Positions 47,854-56,247 are shown, counted from the stretch's first letter. The stretch is DNA of 64,000 bases from Streptomyces fumanus (GCF_014655295.1 NZ_BNBI01000008.1:1-64000); one strand, 5' to 3'. The notes: a model not told the origin generated them from the sequence alone. Numbers and translations: made by a program.

Positions 47854-48567
47854 ATGCTTGTCGCCGCCGCAGTCTGCCCCTGCCCGCCCCTGCTGGTCCC
47901 CGAGGTCGCCGCGGGTGCCGCACCCGAGCTGGACGCCGCGCGGGCCGCGTGCGCGGACGCGCTGGGCGTGCTCGCCGCCGCCCGGCCCGACCGCCTGCTG
48001 CTCGTCGGCCCGGCCGAGGGCACCGGCCCCGAGACGTACCCGGAGGGCACCCGGGGCACGTTCCGCGGCTTCGGCGTGGACGTGGACGTACGGCTGGGCG
48101 CGGACAAGGGCGAGGGGCCGGGGCCGGAGCTGCCGTACGGGCTCGCCGTGGGCGCCTGGCTGCTGGAGCGCGCCGGATGGTCCGACGCCCCGGTCGAGGC
48201 GCTCGGCGTGGGCGAGGCGCTCCCGGCCGGGCGCTGCGCCGATCTGGGGCGGGACCTCGCCGCGCGGCCGGGGCGGACGGCGCTGCTCGTGCTGGGCGAC
48301 GCCAGCGCGTGCCGCACGGTCAAGGCACCCGGGTACCTGGACGATCGGGCCGAGCCCTTCGACGCGGAGGCGGCCCGTGCCCTCGGCTCGGCCGACCTGG
48401 CCGCCCTGGCCGCGCTGGACGCCGGTCTGGCCCGCGAGCTGAAGGTGTCCGGCCGCGCCCCCTGGCAGGTCCTCGCGGGCGCCGCCGAGGACGCGTCCCT
48501 CGCCGGGACACTGCTGTACGAGGACGCGCCGTACGGGGTGGGATACGTGGTGGCGGCCTGGTCGTAG
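47854..48567 (+). CDS. class III extradiol dioxygenase subunit B-like protein without histidines
   Basis: This 237-aa protein matches the LigB/AmmeMemoRadiSam-B-like fold seen in actinobacterial proteins encoded between miaB and miaA. It opens with MLVAAAVCPCPPLLVPE, has DRLLLVGPAEGTG in the position of the family core strand, and RTALLVLGDASACRTVKAPGY plus a C-terminal YGVGYVVAAWS. Metal-dependent members need two His and one Glu. This sequence contains no histidine at all, so it cannot bind iron in the usual way and is probably not a dioxygenase. Four Cys (8, 10 and two later) are alternatives. Function unknown. Its closeness to tRNA-modification genes is conserved in my memory of other genomes. 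Confidence 0.7.
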   Translation: MLVAAAVCPCPPLLVPEVAAGAAPELDAARAACADALGVLAAARPDRLLLVGPAEGTGPETYPEGTRGTFRGFGVDVDVRLGADKGEGPGPELPYGLAVGAWLLERAGWSDAPVEALGVGEALPAGRCADLGRDLAARPGRTALLVLGDASACRTVKAPGYLDDRAEPFDAEAARALGSADLAALAALDAGLARELKVSGRAPWQVLAGAAEDASLAGTLLYEDAPYGVGYVVAAWS

Positions 48568-48679
48568 GGACGCGCCTGCGGGACGCCTGCGTCTCGCTGT
48601 GGCCCCACCCCGCGGCGGCCTCGGAGAGACAGCCACCCGCACCCCGCGGCGCCCTCCCGGCCCGAGCCGCCGCACACAC

Positions 48680-48725
48680 GACGGCGGACGGCCGGGAAGC
48701 GAGTGCTCCGCGGCCGTCCGCCGTC
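48680..48725. terminator. strong hairpin downstream of the extradiol-like gene
   Basis: GACGGCGGACGGCC (48680-48693) pairs perfectly over 14 bp with GGCCGTCCGCCGTC (48712-48725); the loop is 18 bases. It lies between convergent genes and could stop both transcripts. No T run. Confidence 0.6.
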
Positions 48726-48743
48726 GAGTGTCCGGTGCTGTCC

Positions 48744-48766
48744 GTCCCCCGGGCGTGCCGGGGGAC
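48744..48766 (-). terminator. terminator-like hairpin after the antitoxin-like gene
   Basis: GTCCCCCGG-GCGTG-CCGGGGGAC gives a perfect 9-bp stem, 7 bases beyond the stop of the minus-strand gene at 48774. Confidence 0.6.
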
Positions 48767-48773
48767 GCGCCGC

Positions 48774-49061
48774 TCAGGAGACCGGGGGCCTGGGCCCGTT
48801 CGGCGTACCGCCGCCGGCGTCGGGACCGGCGCCCGGACCCGGACCGGTGCCCTCCTGGTGCGCGAGGCGCTCCATGGCGTCCTTGGCCTTGCCCGTACCG
48901 GACTGGATCCGGTCGCTGTACTTGCCCTTGGTCTTCTCGTCGACGGCCTTCGCCGCCCGGTCGAGCCCGTGCTGGATCTTGTCCCCGTGCTGCTGCGCGA
49001 GGTCCGAGACCTTGCCCTTGGCCGGGCCCAGCTTGGCCTTCAAATTGTCCAGGAGACCCAT
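48774..49061 (-). CDS. MT0933-type antitoxin-like small protein
   Basis: This 95-aa protein resembles the actinobacterial MT0933_antitox family (from memory). It has MGLLDNLKAKLGPAKGKVSDLAQQHGDKI, then a Lys/Ala-rich amphipathic helix GLDRAAKAVDEKTKGKYSDRIQ and KDAMERL. A Gly/Pro/Asp tail of about 25 residues follows. No toxin gene is next to it; such orphan copies are widespread in Streptomyces. The family's antitoxin role is weakly documented, so a general stress or nucleic-acid-associated role is equally possible. ATG 49061 has GAGGGAAGG upstream. Confidence 0.75.
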   Translation of the reverse strand: MGLLDNLKAKLGPAKGKVSDLAQQHGDKIQHGLDRAAKAVDEKTKGKYSDRIQSGTGKAKDAMERLAHQEGTGPGPGAGPDAGGGTPNGPRPPVS

Positions 49062-49092
49062 GGTTCGCCTTCCCTCGCGTGCTTCGCGGTGG

Positions 49093-49350
49093 TTATGTGC
49101 GGGCGCCCTCGCCGGCCTCGTTGTCGGCGGCCTCGCCGGAGGACTGCTGCTGGGGGATGTCGACGCCGTCGGACCCGGCGGCCTCCTCCGCCTCCGGCCG
49201 CGCCGCCCTCTGCTCACCCGTGCCGGCCGCACCCGGTGCCGCTGCCGCCCCGGGCGTGGGCTCCGGAACCGCCGCCCCGGTCCGCGCCTCGGCGGCCGTC
49301 GCCTCCTCCGTGGCCTTCGACCTCCGAAGAAGTCGTGCAAAAACGCCCAT
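49093..49350 (-). CDS. conserved small Ala/Glu-rich protein
   Basis: This 85-aa protein begins MGVFARLLRRSK, continues with Ala/Glu/Pro/Gly-rich low complexity and ends DIPQQQSSGEAADNEAGEGAR. The two ends look conserved among Streptomyces (from memory), while the middle does not. ATG 49350 has GGAG five bases upstream. It sits 31 bases ahead of the antitoxin-like gene on the same strand, so they are probably co-transcribed. No function can be assigned; the acidic, disordered character is all that can be stated. Confidence 0.65.
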   Translation of the reverse strand: MGVFARLLRRSKATEEATAAEARTGAAVPEPTPGAAAAPGAAGTGEQRAARPEAEEAAGSDGVDIPQQQSSGEAADNEAGEGART

Positions 49351-49530
49351 ATCAACTCCATACCGTACTCGTGCGGGCGAATTCCCGCGTCACCCGGTGC
49401 GTCCGATCGCGCCACCGGGCCACCGCCCCCGGATCGGGAGGCGGAAACCTCGCAACGGGCAACGACCCCGAAAGCGTGCCGTCACGTAACTCGTTCGAGA
49501 CCGCGGCGGCGGGTTTGCGAGACTGGGGCG

Positions 49531-50469
49531 GTGAGCAGTGCACCCCCCGCCCCCCGCGTCATCGCCGTCGTCGGACCGACCGCGGCCGGAAAGTCCGATC
49601 TGGGCGTCTTCCTGGCCCAACGGCTCGGCGGCGAGGTCGTCAACGCCGACTCCATGCAGCTCTACCGAGGGATGGACATCGGCACCGCCAAGCTGACGCC
49701 CGAGGAACGCGCGGGAGTGCCGCACCACCTCCTGGACGTCTGGGACGTGACCGTCACCGCCTCCGTCGCCGAGTACCAGCGCCTCGCCCGGGAGCGGATC
49801 GACGCCCTGCTGGCCGAAGGCCGCTGGCCGATCCTCGTCGGCGGCTCCGGCCTGTACGTCCGCGGGGCCGTCGACAACCTGGAGTTCCCCGGCACCGACC
49901 CCGGGGTCCGGGCCCGCCTGGAGGAGGAGCTGACCCTGCGTGGCTCCGGGGCGCTGCACGCCCGGCTGGCCGCCGCCGACCCGGAGGCCGCGCGGGCGAT
50001 CCTGCCCAGCAACGGCCGCCGGATCGTCCGCGCCCTGGAGGTGATCGAGATCACCGGCCGCCCCTTCACCGCCAATCTCCCCGGCCACGACTCCGTCTAC
50101 GACACCGTGCAGATCGGCGTCGACGTGACCCGTCCGGAACTGGACGACCGCATCGCGCGCCGGGTCGACCGGATGTGGCAGGCCGGCCTGGTGGACGAAG
50201 TACGCGCACTGGAGGCGCGAGGGTTGCGAGAGGGGCGTACGGCCTCGCGCGCGCTCGGCTACCAGCAGGTGCTCGCGGCCCTGGCCGGCGAGTGCACCCT
50301 GGAGGAGGCCCGGGAGGAGACCGTCCGCGCCACCAAACGCTTCGCGCGCCGTCAGGATTCATGGTTCAGGCGCGATCCCCGGGTGCACTGGTTGAGTGGG
50401 GCCGCGGCGGATCTGACGGAACTTCCGCGGCTCGCCCTGTCGTTGGTCGAACGACCGGTTACAGCCTGA
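49531..50469 (+). CDS. miaA: tRNA dimethylallyltransferase MiaA
   Basis: This 312-aa enzyme transfers the dimethylallyl group from DMAPP to A37 of tRNAs reading UNN codons, producing the substrate of MiaB. The P-loop is GPTAAGKS (residues 15-22), followed by EVVNADSMQLYRGMDIGTAK with the catalytic Asp and recognition residues, GGSGLYVRGAVD, and ASRALGYQQVL, RFARRQDSWFRRD at the end. GTG 49531 is chosen as the only start near the conserved N-terminus; its ribosome binding site (GGGGCG) is weak. It lies between the MT0933-like gene (divergent) and a membrane protein gene. Confidence 0.95.
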   Translation: MSSAPPAPRVIAVVGPTAAGKSDLGVFLAQRLGGEVVNADSMQLYRGMDIGTAKLTPEERAGVPHHLLDVWDVTVTASVAEYQRLARERIDALLAEGRWPILVGGSGLYVRGAVDNLEFPGTDPGVRARLEEELTLRGSGALHARLAAADPEAARAILPSNGRRIVRALEVIEITGRPFTANLPGHDSVYDTVQIGVDVTRPELDDRIARRVDRMWQAGLVDEVRALEARGLREGRTASRALGYQQVLAALAGECTLEEAREETVRATKRFARRQDSWFRRDPRVHWLSGAAADLTELPRLALSLVERPVTA

Positions 50470-50577
50470 TCACGTCATGGCATCGGGACGCCCCGGCCGT
50501 CATCCCGCCCTGCGGCGGCGTGCCATCATCGAGCTTCGATCGACCAAGTGGAGTCCAAGTTGGGAGGGCGCGTGGCG

Positions 50578-51084
50578 ATGGAGGCCGGCCCTCGCGACAC
50601 CGCACCGGGCACCGAACCGGTGACCGCCGACCGAGGCGAACCGGAGCCGGACGGAGGCCGTCTGAGCCCCGACGGTCCGGACCAGACGCCGGACGGTGTG
50701 ACGGCCGACGGCCCCGCGCCCGACGAGATGTACCCGGGCGGCGAGGAGGTCGAGGTCGAGCTGCGCCCGCAGCGACGGCTGCGCCTCTGGCAGCTCGCGC
50801 CCATCGTCTGCCTGGCAGCGGTCGGCTCCCTGATGTTCGCCTTCCCGCTCGCCTTCGACTTCGGCGACAGCGGCGCGGTGATCGCGATGCTCGGACTGCT
50901 GATCTGCTCCTGCGCGGCCGGCTGGGGCATGATGGCCGCCCGCCGCGTGGGCCACACCTGGCCCGGCCTGCCCCAGCGCGGTTCCGGCCGCCGCCCCGAC
51001 TGGCGGGTCGTCCTCGGCTACGCCGTGACGGTCGCCGCGGTCGTCGTCCTGGCCGTGTGGCGAGTGGCCCGCCTGCGCGGCTGA
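50578..51084 (+). CDS. conserved hypothetical membrane protein
   Basis: This 168-aa protein has an acidic, Pro/Gly/Asp-rich cytoplasmic N-terminus (about 1-65), followed by RRLRLWQLAPIVCLAAVGSLM. There are three likely membrane helices (about 75-97, 102-124, 143-163) and a short basic end. No family is recognised beyond actinobacterial conservation in the miaA-dapF interval. ATG 50578 is nine bases from GGGAGGG; GTG 50572 (three bases away) and GTG 50548 are less likely. Confidence 0.7.
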   Translation: MEAGPRDTAPGTEPVTADRGEPEPDGGRLSPDGPDQTPDGVTADGPAPDEMYPGGEEVEVELRPQRRLRLWQLAPIVCLAAVGSLMFAFPLAFDFGDSGAVIAMLGLLICSCAAGWGMMAARRVGHTWPGLPQRGSGRRPDWRVVLGYAVTVAAVVVLAVWRVARLRG

Positions 51085-51100
51085 GGCCGGCGTACCGGCG

Positions 51101-51208
51101 CCGTACGGTTCAGGTACGCGCACGCCGTGGCCGCCTGGGCGGCCGGGGCCGCCGCCGTACGGCCGAGGAACGCGCACGCCGTGGCCCCCCTGCGCGGGCC
51201 GAGGCCGC
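51101..51208 (+). repeat. 54-bp imperfect direct repeat upstream of dapF
   Basis: Two adjacent copies share CCGTACGG and CGCGCACGCCGTGG in identical register (51103 and 51157; 51117 and 51171), a 54-base period. They fill most of the 160-bp gap before dapF. Confidence 0.75.
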
Positions 51209-51244
51209 CGCCGCGCTGTCGTACCCACGCCGTACGATCGAGGA

Positions 51245-52114
51245 ATGAGCACGCGGATCGCCTTCCTCAAGGGTCACGGGACCGAGAACGACTTCGTGAT
51301 CGTCCCCGACCCGGAGAACGCCGTCGACCTGCCCCCGGCCGCCGTCGCCGCCCTGTGCGACCGCCGCGCCGGCATCGGCGGTGACGGACTGCTGCACGTG
51401 GTGCGGTCCGCCGCCCATCCCGACGCCCGGCACCTGGCCGCCGAGGCCGAGTGGTTCATGGACTACCGCAACGGCGACGGCTCGATCGCCGAGATGTGCG
51501 GCAACGGCGTACGGGTCTTCGCGCGCTACCTCCAGCGCGCCGGGCACGCCACCGAGGGCGACCTCGCCGTCGCCACGCGCGGGGGCGTGAAGACCGTGCA
51601 CATCGCGAAGGACGGCGACATCACCGTCGGCATGGGCCGGGCCCTGCTCCCCGAGGGCGAGGTGACGGTGAGCGTCGGCGAGCGCAGATGGCCCGCGCGG
51701 AACGTGAACATGGGCAACCCGCACGCCGTCGCCTTCGTCGCCGACCTCGCGCACGCGGGCGACCTGCTCGCCCCGCCCCCGTACAGCCCGGCCGGCGCCT
51801 ACCCGGACGGGGTGAACGTCGAGTTCGTGGCCGACCGCGGCCCCGGCCACGTCGCCATGCGCGTGCACGAGCGCGGCGCCGGGGAGACCCGCTCGTGCGG
51901 CACGGGCGCGTGCGCCGTCGCCGTCGCCGCCGCCCGCCGGGACGGCGCCGACCCGGCCGTCACCGGCACCCCGGTGACGTACCGGGTCGATGTCCCCGGC
52001 GGCACACTGGTGATCACCGAGCGGCCGGACGGCGAGATCGAGATGACCGGTCCGGCGGTGATCGTCGCCGAGGGCGAGATCGACGCGGAGTGGCTGGCGG
52101 GGGCCGCCGTCTGA
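51245..52114 (+). CDS. dapF: diaminopimelate epimerase DapF
   Basis: This 289-aa PLP-independent epimerase interconverts LL- and meso-diaminopimelate for lysine and, via the LL form, Streptomyces peptidoglycan. Both catalytic cysteines are present: C85 in AEMCGNGVR and C218 in TRSCGTGACA. The duplicated alpha/beta fold is recognised by GHGTENDFVIV, YRNGDGS and VNMGNPHAV. ATG 51245 follows GAGGA, and TACGAT is 7-12 bases upstream, so promoter and ribosome binding site nearly coincide. Confidence 0.96.
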   Translation: MSTRIAFLKGHGTENDFVIVPDPENAVDLPPAAVAALCDRRAGIGGDGLLHVVRSAAHPDARHLAAEAEWFMDYRNGDGSIAEMCGNGVRVFARYLQRAGHATEGDLAVATRGGVKTVHIAKDGDITVGMGRALLPEGEVTVSVGERRWPARNVNMGNPHAVAFVADLAHAGDLLAPPPYSPAGAYPDGVNVEFVADRGPGHVAMRVHERGAGETRSCGTGACAVAVAAARRDGADPAVTGTPVTYRVDVPGGTLVITERPDGEIEMTGPAVIVAEGEIDAEWLAGAAV

Positions 52115-52330
52115 GGCGGCGACCGGAGTGCGGCGCTCCGTACGGAAACGTAAACCCGATGGCCTTCGCTCGAATGGGTGATCCGTTTCACGCTCGGCGA
52201 GAGGCGGTCGGCCGCACGTGATGGGCTCGATAGCATCAAGCACCGGCCCGGACGGGGGACCGATGCCGTCCCCTGAGCCGTGTCCGCCCTGGGGCGCCCC
52301 GTCCGCCGGTCGACGCAGCCGGAGGTGCCC

Positions 52331-54526
52331 ATGAACGCGGAGGCCGCGAAACCCGCGACCCCAGGCCCCGTGACGCCCGCAATCGCCGGTGCCGTCACCC
52401 CGCCGGCGCCCCGCAGGAGGACCCGCTCCCGGCTCGACCTGCGCCGCCTGGGCCGCGCCGCGCTGCTCGGCCCCGCCGCCCGCCACCGGCTGCCCGACGC
52501 CATCGGCCACGTCGTGGAGGCCCACCGCGCCCACCACCCCGACGCCGACCTCGACATCCTGCGCCGCGCCTATCTGCTCGCCGAGTCCTCGCACCGCGGC
52601 CAGATGCGCAAGAGCGGCGAGCCGTACATCACCCACCCGCTCGCTGTGACCCTCATCCTCGCCGAGCTGGGCGCGGAGACCACCACCCTCACCGCCTCCC
52701 TGCTGCACGACACCGTCGAGGACACCGACGTCACCCTGGAGCAGGTCCGCGAGCAGTTCGGCGAGGAGGTCCGCTACCTCGTCGACGGCGTCACCAAACT
52801 CGAGAAAGTCGACTACGGCGCCGCCGCCGAGCCCGAGACCTTCCGCAAGATGCTCGTCGCCACCGGCAACGACGTCCGCGTGATGTCGATCAAACTCGCC
52901 GACCGGCTGCACAACATGCGCACCCTCGGTGTGATGCGCCGCGAGAAGCAGGAACGCATCGCCAGGGTGACCCGTGACGTCCTCATCCCGCTCGCCGAAC
53001 GGCTCGGCGTCCAGGCCCTCAAGACCGAGCTGGAGGACCTCGTCTTCGCGGTCCTGTGCCCCGAGGAGTACGCGCACACCAGGGAGCTGATCGCCCGGAA
53101 CGCCGCCCGCGCGGACGACCCCCTCGCCAGCACCGCCGACGAGGTGCGCGCCGTGCTCCGCGAGGCCGACATCCCCGCCGAGGTGCTGATCCGGCCCCGC
53201 CACTTCGTCTCCGTGCACCGCGTCGCCCGCAAACGCGGCACGCTCGGCGGCGCCGACTTCGGCCGCCTGCTGGTCCTGGTCAACGAGGACGCCGACTGTT
53301 ACGCCGTCCTGGGCGAACTGCACACCTGTATGACGCCCGTCGTCTCGGAGTTCAAGGACTTCATCGCCGTACCGAAGTTCAACCTGTACCAGTCGCTGCA
53401 CACCGCGGTGGCCCGCAAGGACGACGGCCAGGTGGTCGAGGTCCTCATCCGCACCCACCAGATGCACAAGGTCGCCGAGGCGGGCGTCGTCGCGCTCGGC
53501 AACCCCTACGCCGCCCCCGCCGAGGAACAGTCCGCGGGCGACGGGGAACGGGTCGACCCCACCCGCCCCGGCTGGCTCTCCCGGCTCCTCGACTGGCAGC
53601 GCGCCGCGCCCGACCCCGACACCTTCTGGTCCACCCTCCGCGAGGACCTCGCCCAGGACCGGGAGATCACCGTCTTCCGGCCCGACGGCGGCACCCTGGG
53701 CCTGCCCGAGGGCGCCACCTGCGTGGACGCCGCGTACGCGCAGTACGGCGACGACGCCCACGCCTGCATCGGCGCCCGGGTGAACGGCCGGCTGGCCACC
53801 CTGAGCACGGTCCTCAAGGACGGCGACACCGTGCAGCTCCTCATGGGCCAGGACCCGGCCTCCGAGCCGTCCCGGGAGTGGCTGGAGCACGCCCACACCC
53901 CCGCCGCCCGCATCGCCATCCAGCGCTGGCTCGCCGCTCACCCGGCCGCCGACGCCGCCGCCCCCGCCGCCGATACCGTCGGGGATGGCGCCCGGCCCGG
54001 TGCCGAGCGGCGGGCCGACGGGGGGCCGCTGGTCCGCCGTGCCGCCACCGGGGCGCCGGCCGGCCGGCCCGCCACCCCCGACGTCCTCGTCGACCTTCCC
54101 GGCGTCACCGTGCGGCTGGCCCGCTGCTGCACACCCGTACCGCCCGACGAGGTCACCGGCTTCGCCGTACGCGGGGGCGTGGTCACCGTGCACCGCGCGG
54201 GGTGCGCCGTGGTGGCGCGCATGAAGAGCGGGGGGCGCCCGGAGGTCGGTGTGCGCTGGGGGGACACCACCGAGTGCCGGGTCACCCTGCTTGCCGAATC
54301 GTTCGTCCGTCCTCATCTCCTCGCCGATCTCACCGAGGCCATGGCCGCCGAGGGCGCCCAGATCGTCTCCGCCACCGTCGAACCCCCGGACCGCCAGCGC
54401 GTCCGCCACACCTACACCGTCCAGCTCCCGGACGCCGCCCACCTCCCCGCCCTCATGCGCGCCATGCGCGACGTGGCGGGCGTGTACGACGTGAGCCGGG
54501 CGCAGCCGCAGCCGTCGGGGGTTTGA
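52331..54526 (+). CDS. rshA: RelA/SpoT homologue RshA, (p)ppGpp hydrolase with atypical synthetase
   Basis: This 731-aa bifunctional-type RSH protein controls (p)ppGpp. Domains: a disordered N-terminus (1-50); an HD hydrolase (about 65-240) with SSHRGQMRKSGEPYITHP, LLHDTVEDTD and IKLADRLHNMRTLG intact; a synthetase (about 270-390); TGS (about 445-505, ITVFRPDGGTLGLPEGATCVDAA); a zinc-finger-like LARCCTPVPPDEV; and ACT (about 640-725). In the synthetase the loop that reads RXKD in bifunctional and EXDD in monofunctional enzymes is EFKD. The conserved Arg of the DL-x-G/A-x-R motif is Leu, and the segment is two residues short. Hydrolase is therefore the safer activity. ATG 52331 has GGAGG five bases upstream. 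Matches S. coelicolor rshA, which is distinct from relA. Confidence 0.93.
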   Translation: MNAEAAKPATPGPVTPAIAGAVTPPAPRRRTRSRLDLRRLGRAALLGPAARHRLPDAIGHVVEAHRAHHPDADLDILRRAYLLAESSHRGQMRKSGEPYITHPLAVTLILAELGAETTTLTASLLHDTVEDTDVTLEQVREQFGEEVRYLVDGVTKLEKVDYGAAAEPETFRKMLVATGNDVRVMSIKLADRLHNMRTLGVMRREKQERIARVTRDVLIPLAERLGVQALKTELEDLVFAVLCPEEYAHTRELIARNAARADDPLASTADEVRAVLREADIPAEVLIRPRHFVSVHRVARKRGTLGGADFGRLLVLVNEDADCYAVLGELHTCMTPVVSEFKDFIAVPKFNLYQSLHTAVARKDDGQVVEVLIRTHQMHKVAEAGVVALGNPYAAPAEEQSAGDGERVDPTRPGWLSRLLDWQRAAPDPDTFWSTLREDLAQDREITVFRPDGGTLGLPEGATCVDAAYAQYGDDAHACIGARVNGRLATLSTVLKDGDTVQLLMGQDPASEPSREWLEHAHTPAARIAIQRWLAAHPAADAAAPAADTVGDGARPGAERRADGGPLVRRAATGAPAGRPATPDVLVDLPGVTVRLARCCTPVPPDEVTGFAVRGGVVTVHRAGCAVVARMKSGGRPEVGVRWGDTTECRVTLLAESFVRPHLLADLTEAMAAEGAQIVSATVEPPDRQRVRHTYTVQLPDAAHLPALMRAMRDVAGVYDVSRAQPQPSGV

Positions 54527-54571
54527 GCGGGGGAACGGACCGACCCGGCGTGCGCCTCCCGGCACGCGCAC

Positions 54572-54655
54572 GCCGGGACGCGTACGCCGTGACGCGCGTG
54601 CCGCGACGCGTACGCCGCGATGCGCGCGCCGGGACGCGTGTGCCGGGACGCGCGT
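54572..54655 (+). repeat. 14-bp tandem repeat, six copies, downstream of rshA
   Basis: Variants of GCCGGGACGCGTAC run head to tail in strict 14-base register from 54572 to 54655, with degenerate flanks on both sides. The array starts 46 bases after the rshA stop and ends about 95 bases before the peptidase gene. It is not coding on either strand as far as can be judged. Confidence 0.85.
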
Positions 54656-54750
54656 GCGGGGTCGCCCCGCGCTCCGGGCACAACCCCCGTTCGGGTGCGA
54701 TCGGCGCGCGCCGTCGCCGTCGGGCACGTGCGCGCTGGTAGCCGTGGGGG

Positions 54751-56247
54751 ATGCCGCACACCCCCGACACCCCGACCGTCCGTCCCCGGCGACGGCTCCG
54801 CGCCGTGGCGCTGCTCGCCTCGGCCGCCTCCGTCTGCCTGGTCGCCGCGAGCGCCCCGCCGGCCCCGCTGGGCATCGGCGACCGCCTCTTCCCGCACCTC
54901 GGCAACCCCGGCTACGACGTGACGGCGTACGACCTGTCCTTCACCTACGCCGGCGACAACAGCAAACCGCTGCGGGCCGTCACCACCATCGACGCCCGGA
55001 TCACGGCCGACCTGGAGCGGATCAACCTCGACTTCACGCACGGCACGGTCGACTCGGTCGAGGTCGACGGCGAGCCGGCCGGCTTCACCACCGCCGGTGA
55101 GGACCTGGTGGTCACGCCCCGGGACGCGCTGGACGAGGGGGAGCGGACGCGGATCACCGTGCGGCACACCAGCGACCCCGTGCACTCCGGCGGCCACGAA
55201 GGCGGCTGGGTGCGCACCGCGGACGGCCTCGCCATGGCCAACCAGGCCGACGCCGCCCACCTGGTCTTCCCCTGCAACGACCACCCCTCCGACAAGGCGT
55301 GGTTCACCATCCGCGTCACCGCCCCCGACGGCCACACCGCCGTCGCGAACGGCCTCCCCGCCGGCCGCGAGCGGACCGGTGGCGCGACCACCTGGACGTA
55401 CCGCGTCCAGCACCCCATGGCCACCGAACTCGCCCAGGTCTCCATCGGCCGCTCCACGGTCCTGCACCGCGCCGGCCCGCACGGGCTCCCCGTACGGGAC
55501 GTCGTGCCCACGAAGCACCGCGCGGCCCTCGAACCCTGGCTGAAGGAGACACCCGGCCAGATCGCCTGGCTGGAGGAGAAGGTCGGCCGCTACCCGTTCG
55601 AGACGTACGGCCTGCTCCTGGCCGACGCGGACACCGGATTCGAACTCGAGACGCAGACCCTCTCCCTCTTCGAGAGGGAACTGTTCACCGAGCCCGCCTA
55701 CCCCCGCTGGTACGTCGAGTCGATCATGGTGCACGAGCTGTCCCACCAGTGGTTCGGCGACAGCGTCAGCCCGCGCACCTGGTCCGACCTGTGGCTCAAC
55801 GAAGGACACGCCACCTGGTACGAGGCCCTCTATGCGGAAGAGACGGCGGGCAAACCGCTCGTCGAGCGCATGAAGGCCGCGTACGGCGCATCCGACCGCT
55901 GGCGCGCCGCCGGCGGGCCCCCGGCCGCCCCCAAGGCGCCCGATCCGGGCCGGAAGACCAGCATCTTCCGGCCCAACGTCTACGACGGCGCCGCCCTCGT
56001 CCTCTACGCGCTCCGCCAGGAGATCGGCCGCCCCGCCTTCGGACGCCTCGAACGCGCCTGGGTGACCCGCCACCGCGACGGCACGGCGACCACCGCCGAT
56101 TTCGTCCGCCTCGCCTCCGACCTCGCCGGCCGCGACCTGAACGGCTTCTTCCACGGCTGGCTGTACGACGAGAAGACCCCGCCGATGCCGGGCCACCCGG
56201 ACTGGAAGCCGACCACGACGACCGCCACGCCCGCGCCCACGCACTGA
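54751..56247 (+). CDS. secreted M1-family zinc metallopeptidase
   Basis: This 498-aa aminopeptidase-like enzyme has the zinc site H328-E329-x2-H332 with E351 (VHELSHQWFGD, then NEGHATWYEA). An N-terminal beta-domain (about 55-250) is followed by the thermolysin-like catalytic domain (about 255-490). An Arg-rich N-terminus and hydrophobic run AVALLASAASVCLVAASAPP (18-37) form a signal peptide. The GxMEN substrate motif of classical M1 aminopeptidases reads GFELETQTL here, and the C-terminal HEAT domain is absent, as in the short actinobacterial members. Substrate unknown; exported peptide scavenging is likely. Confidence 0.9.
   Translation: MPHTPDTPTVRPRRRLRAVALLASAASVCLVAASAPPAPLGIGDRLFPHLGNPGYDVTAYDLSFTYAGDNSKPLRAVTTIDARITADLERINLDFTHGTVDSVEVDGEPAGFTTAGEDLVVTPRDALDEGERTRITVRHTSDPVHSGGHEGGWVRTADGLAMANQADAAHLVFPCNDHPSDKAWFTIRVTAPDGHTAVANGLPAGRERTGGATTWTYRVQHPMATELAQVSIGRSTVLHRAGPHGLPVRDVVPTKHRAALEPWLKETPGQIAWLEEKVGRYPFETYGLLLADADTGFELETQTLSLFERELFTEPAYPRWYVESIMVHELSHQWFGDSVSPRTWSDLWLNEGHATWYEALYAEETAGKPLVERMKAAYGASDRWRAAGGPPAAPKAPDPGRKTSIFRPNVYDGAALVLYALRQEIGRPAFGRLERAWVTRHRDGTATTADFVRLASDLAGRDLNGFFHGWLYDEKTPPMPGHPDWKPTTTTATPAPTH

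Noticed and set aside
46320..51248. Long plus-strand open frame across miaB to dapF
   Set aside because: It is an off-frame shadow of miaB, miaA and neighbours. Arg/Pro/Gly-only composition and it runs through convergent genes and a terminator hairpin.
54572..54655. Possible CRISPR array
   Set aside because: Units are 14 bp and abut each other with no spacers, and no cas genes are present. The osaA, lhr and osaB repeats are likewise tandem or coding.
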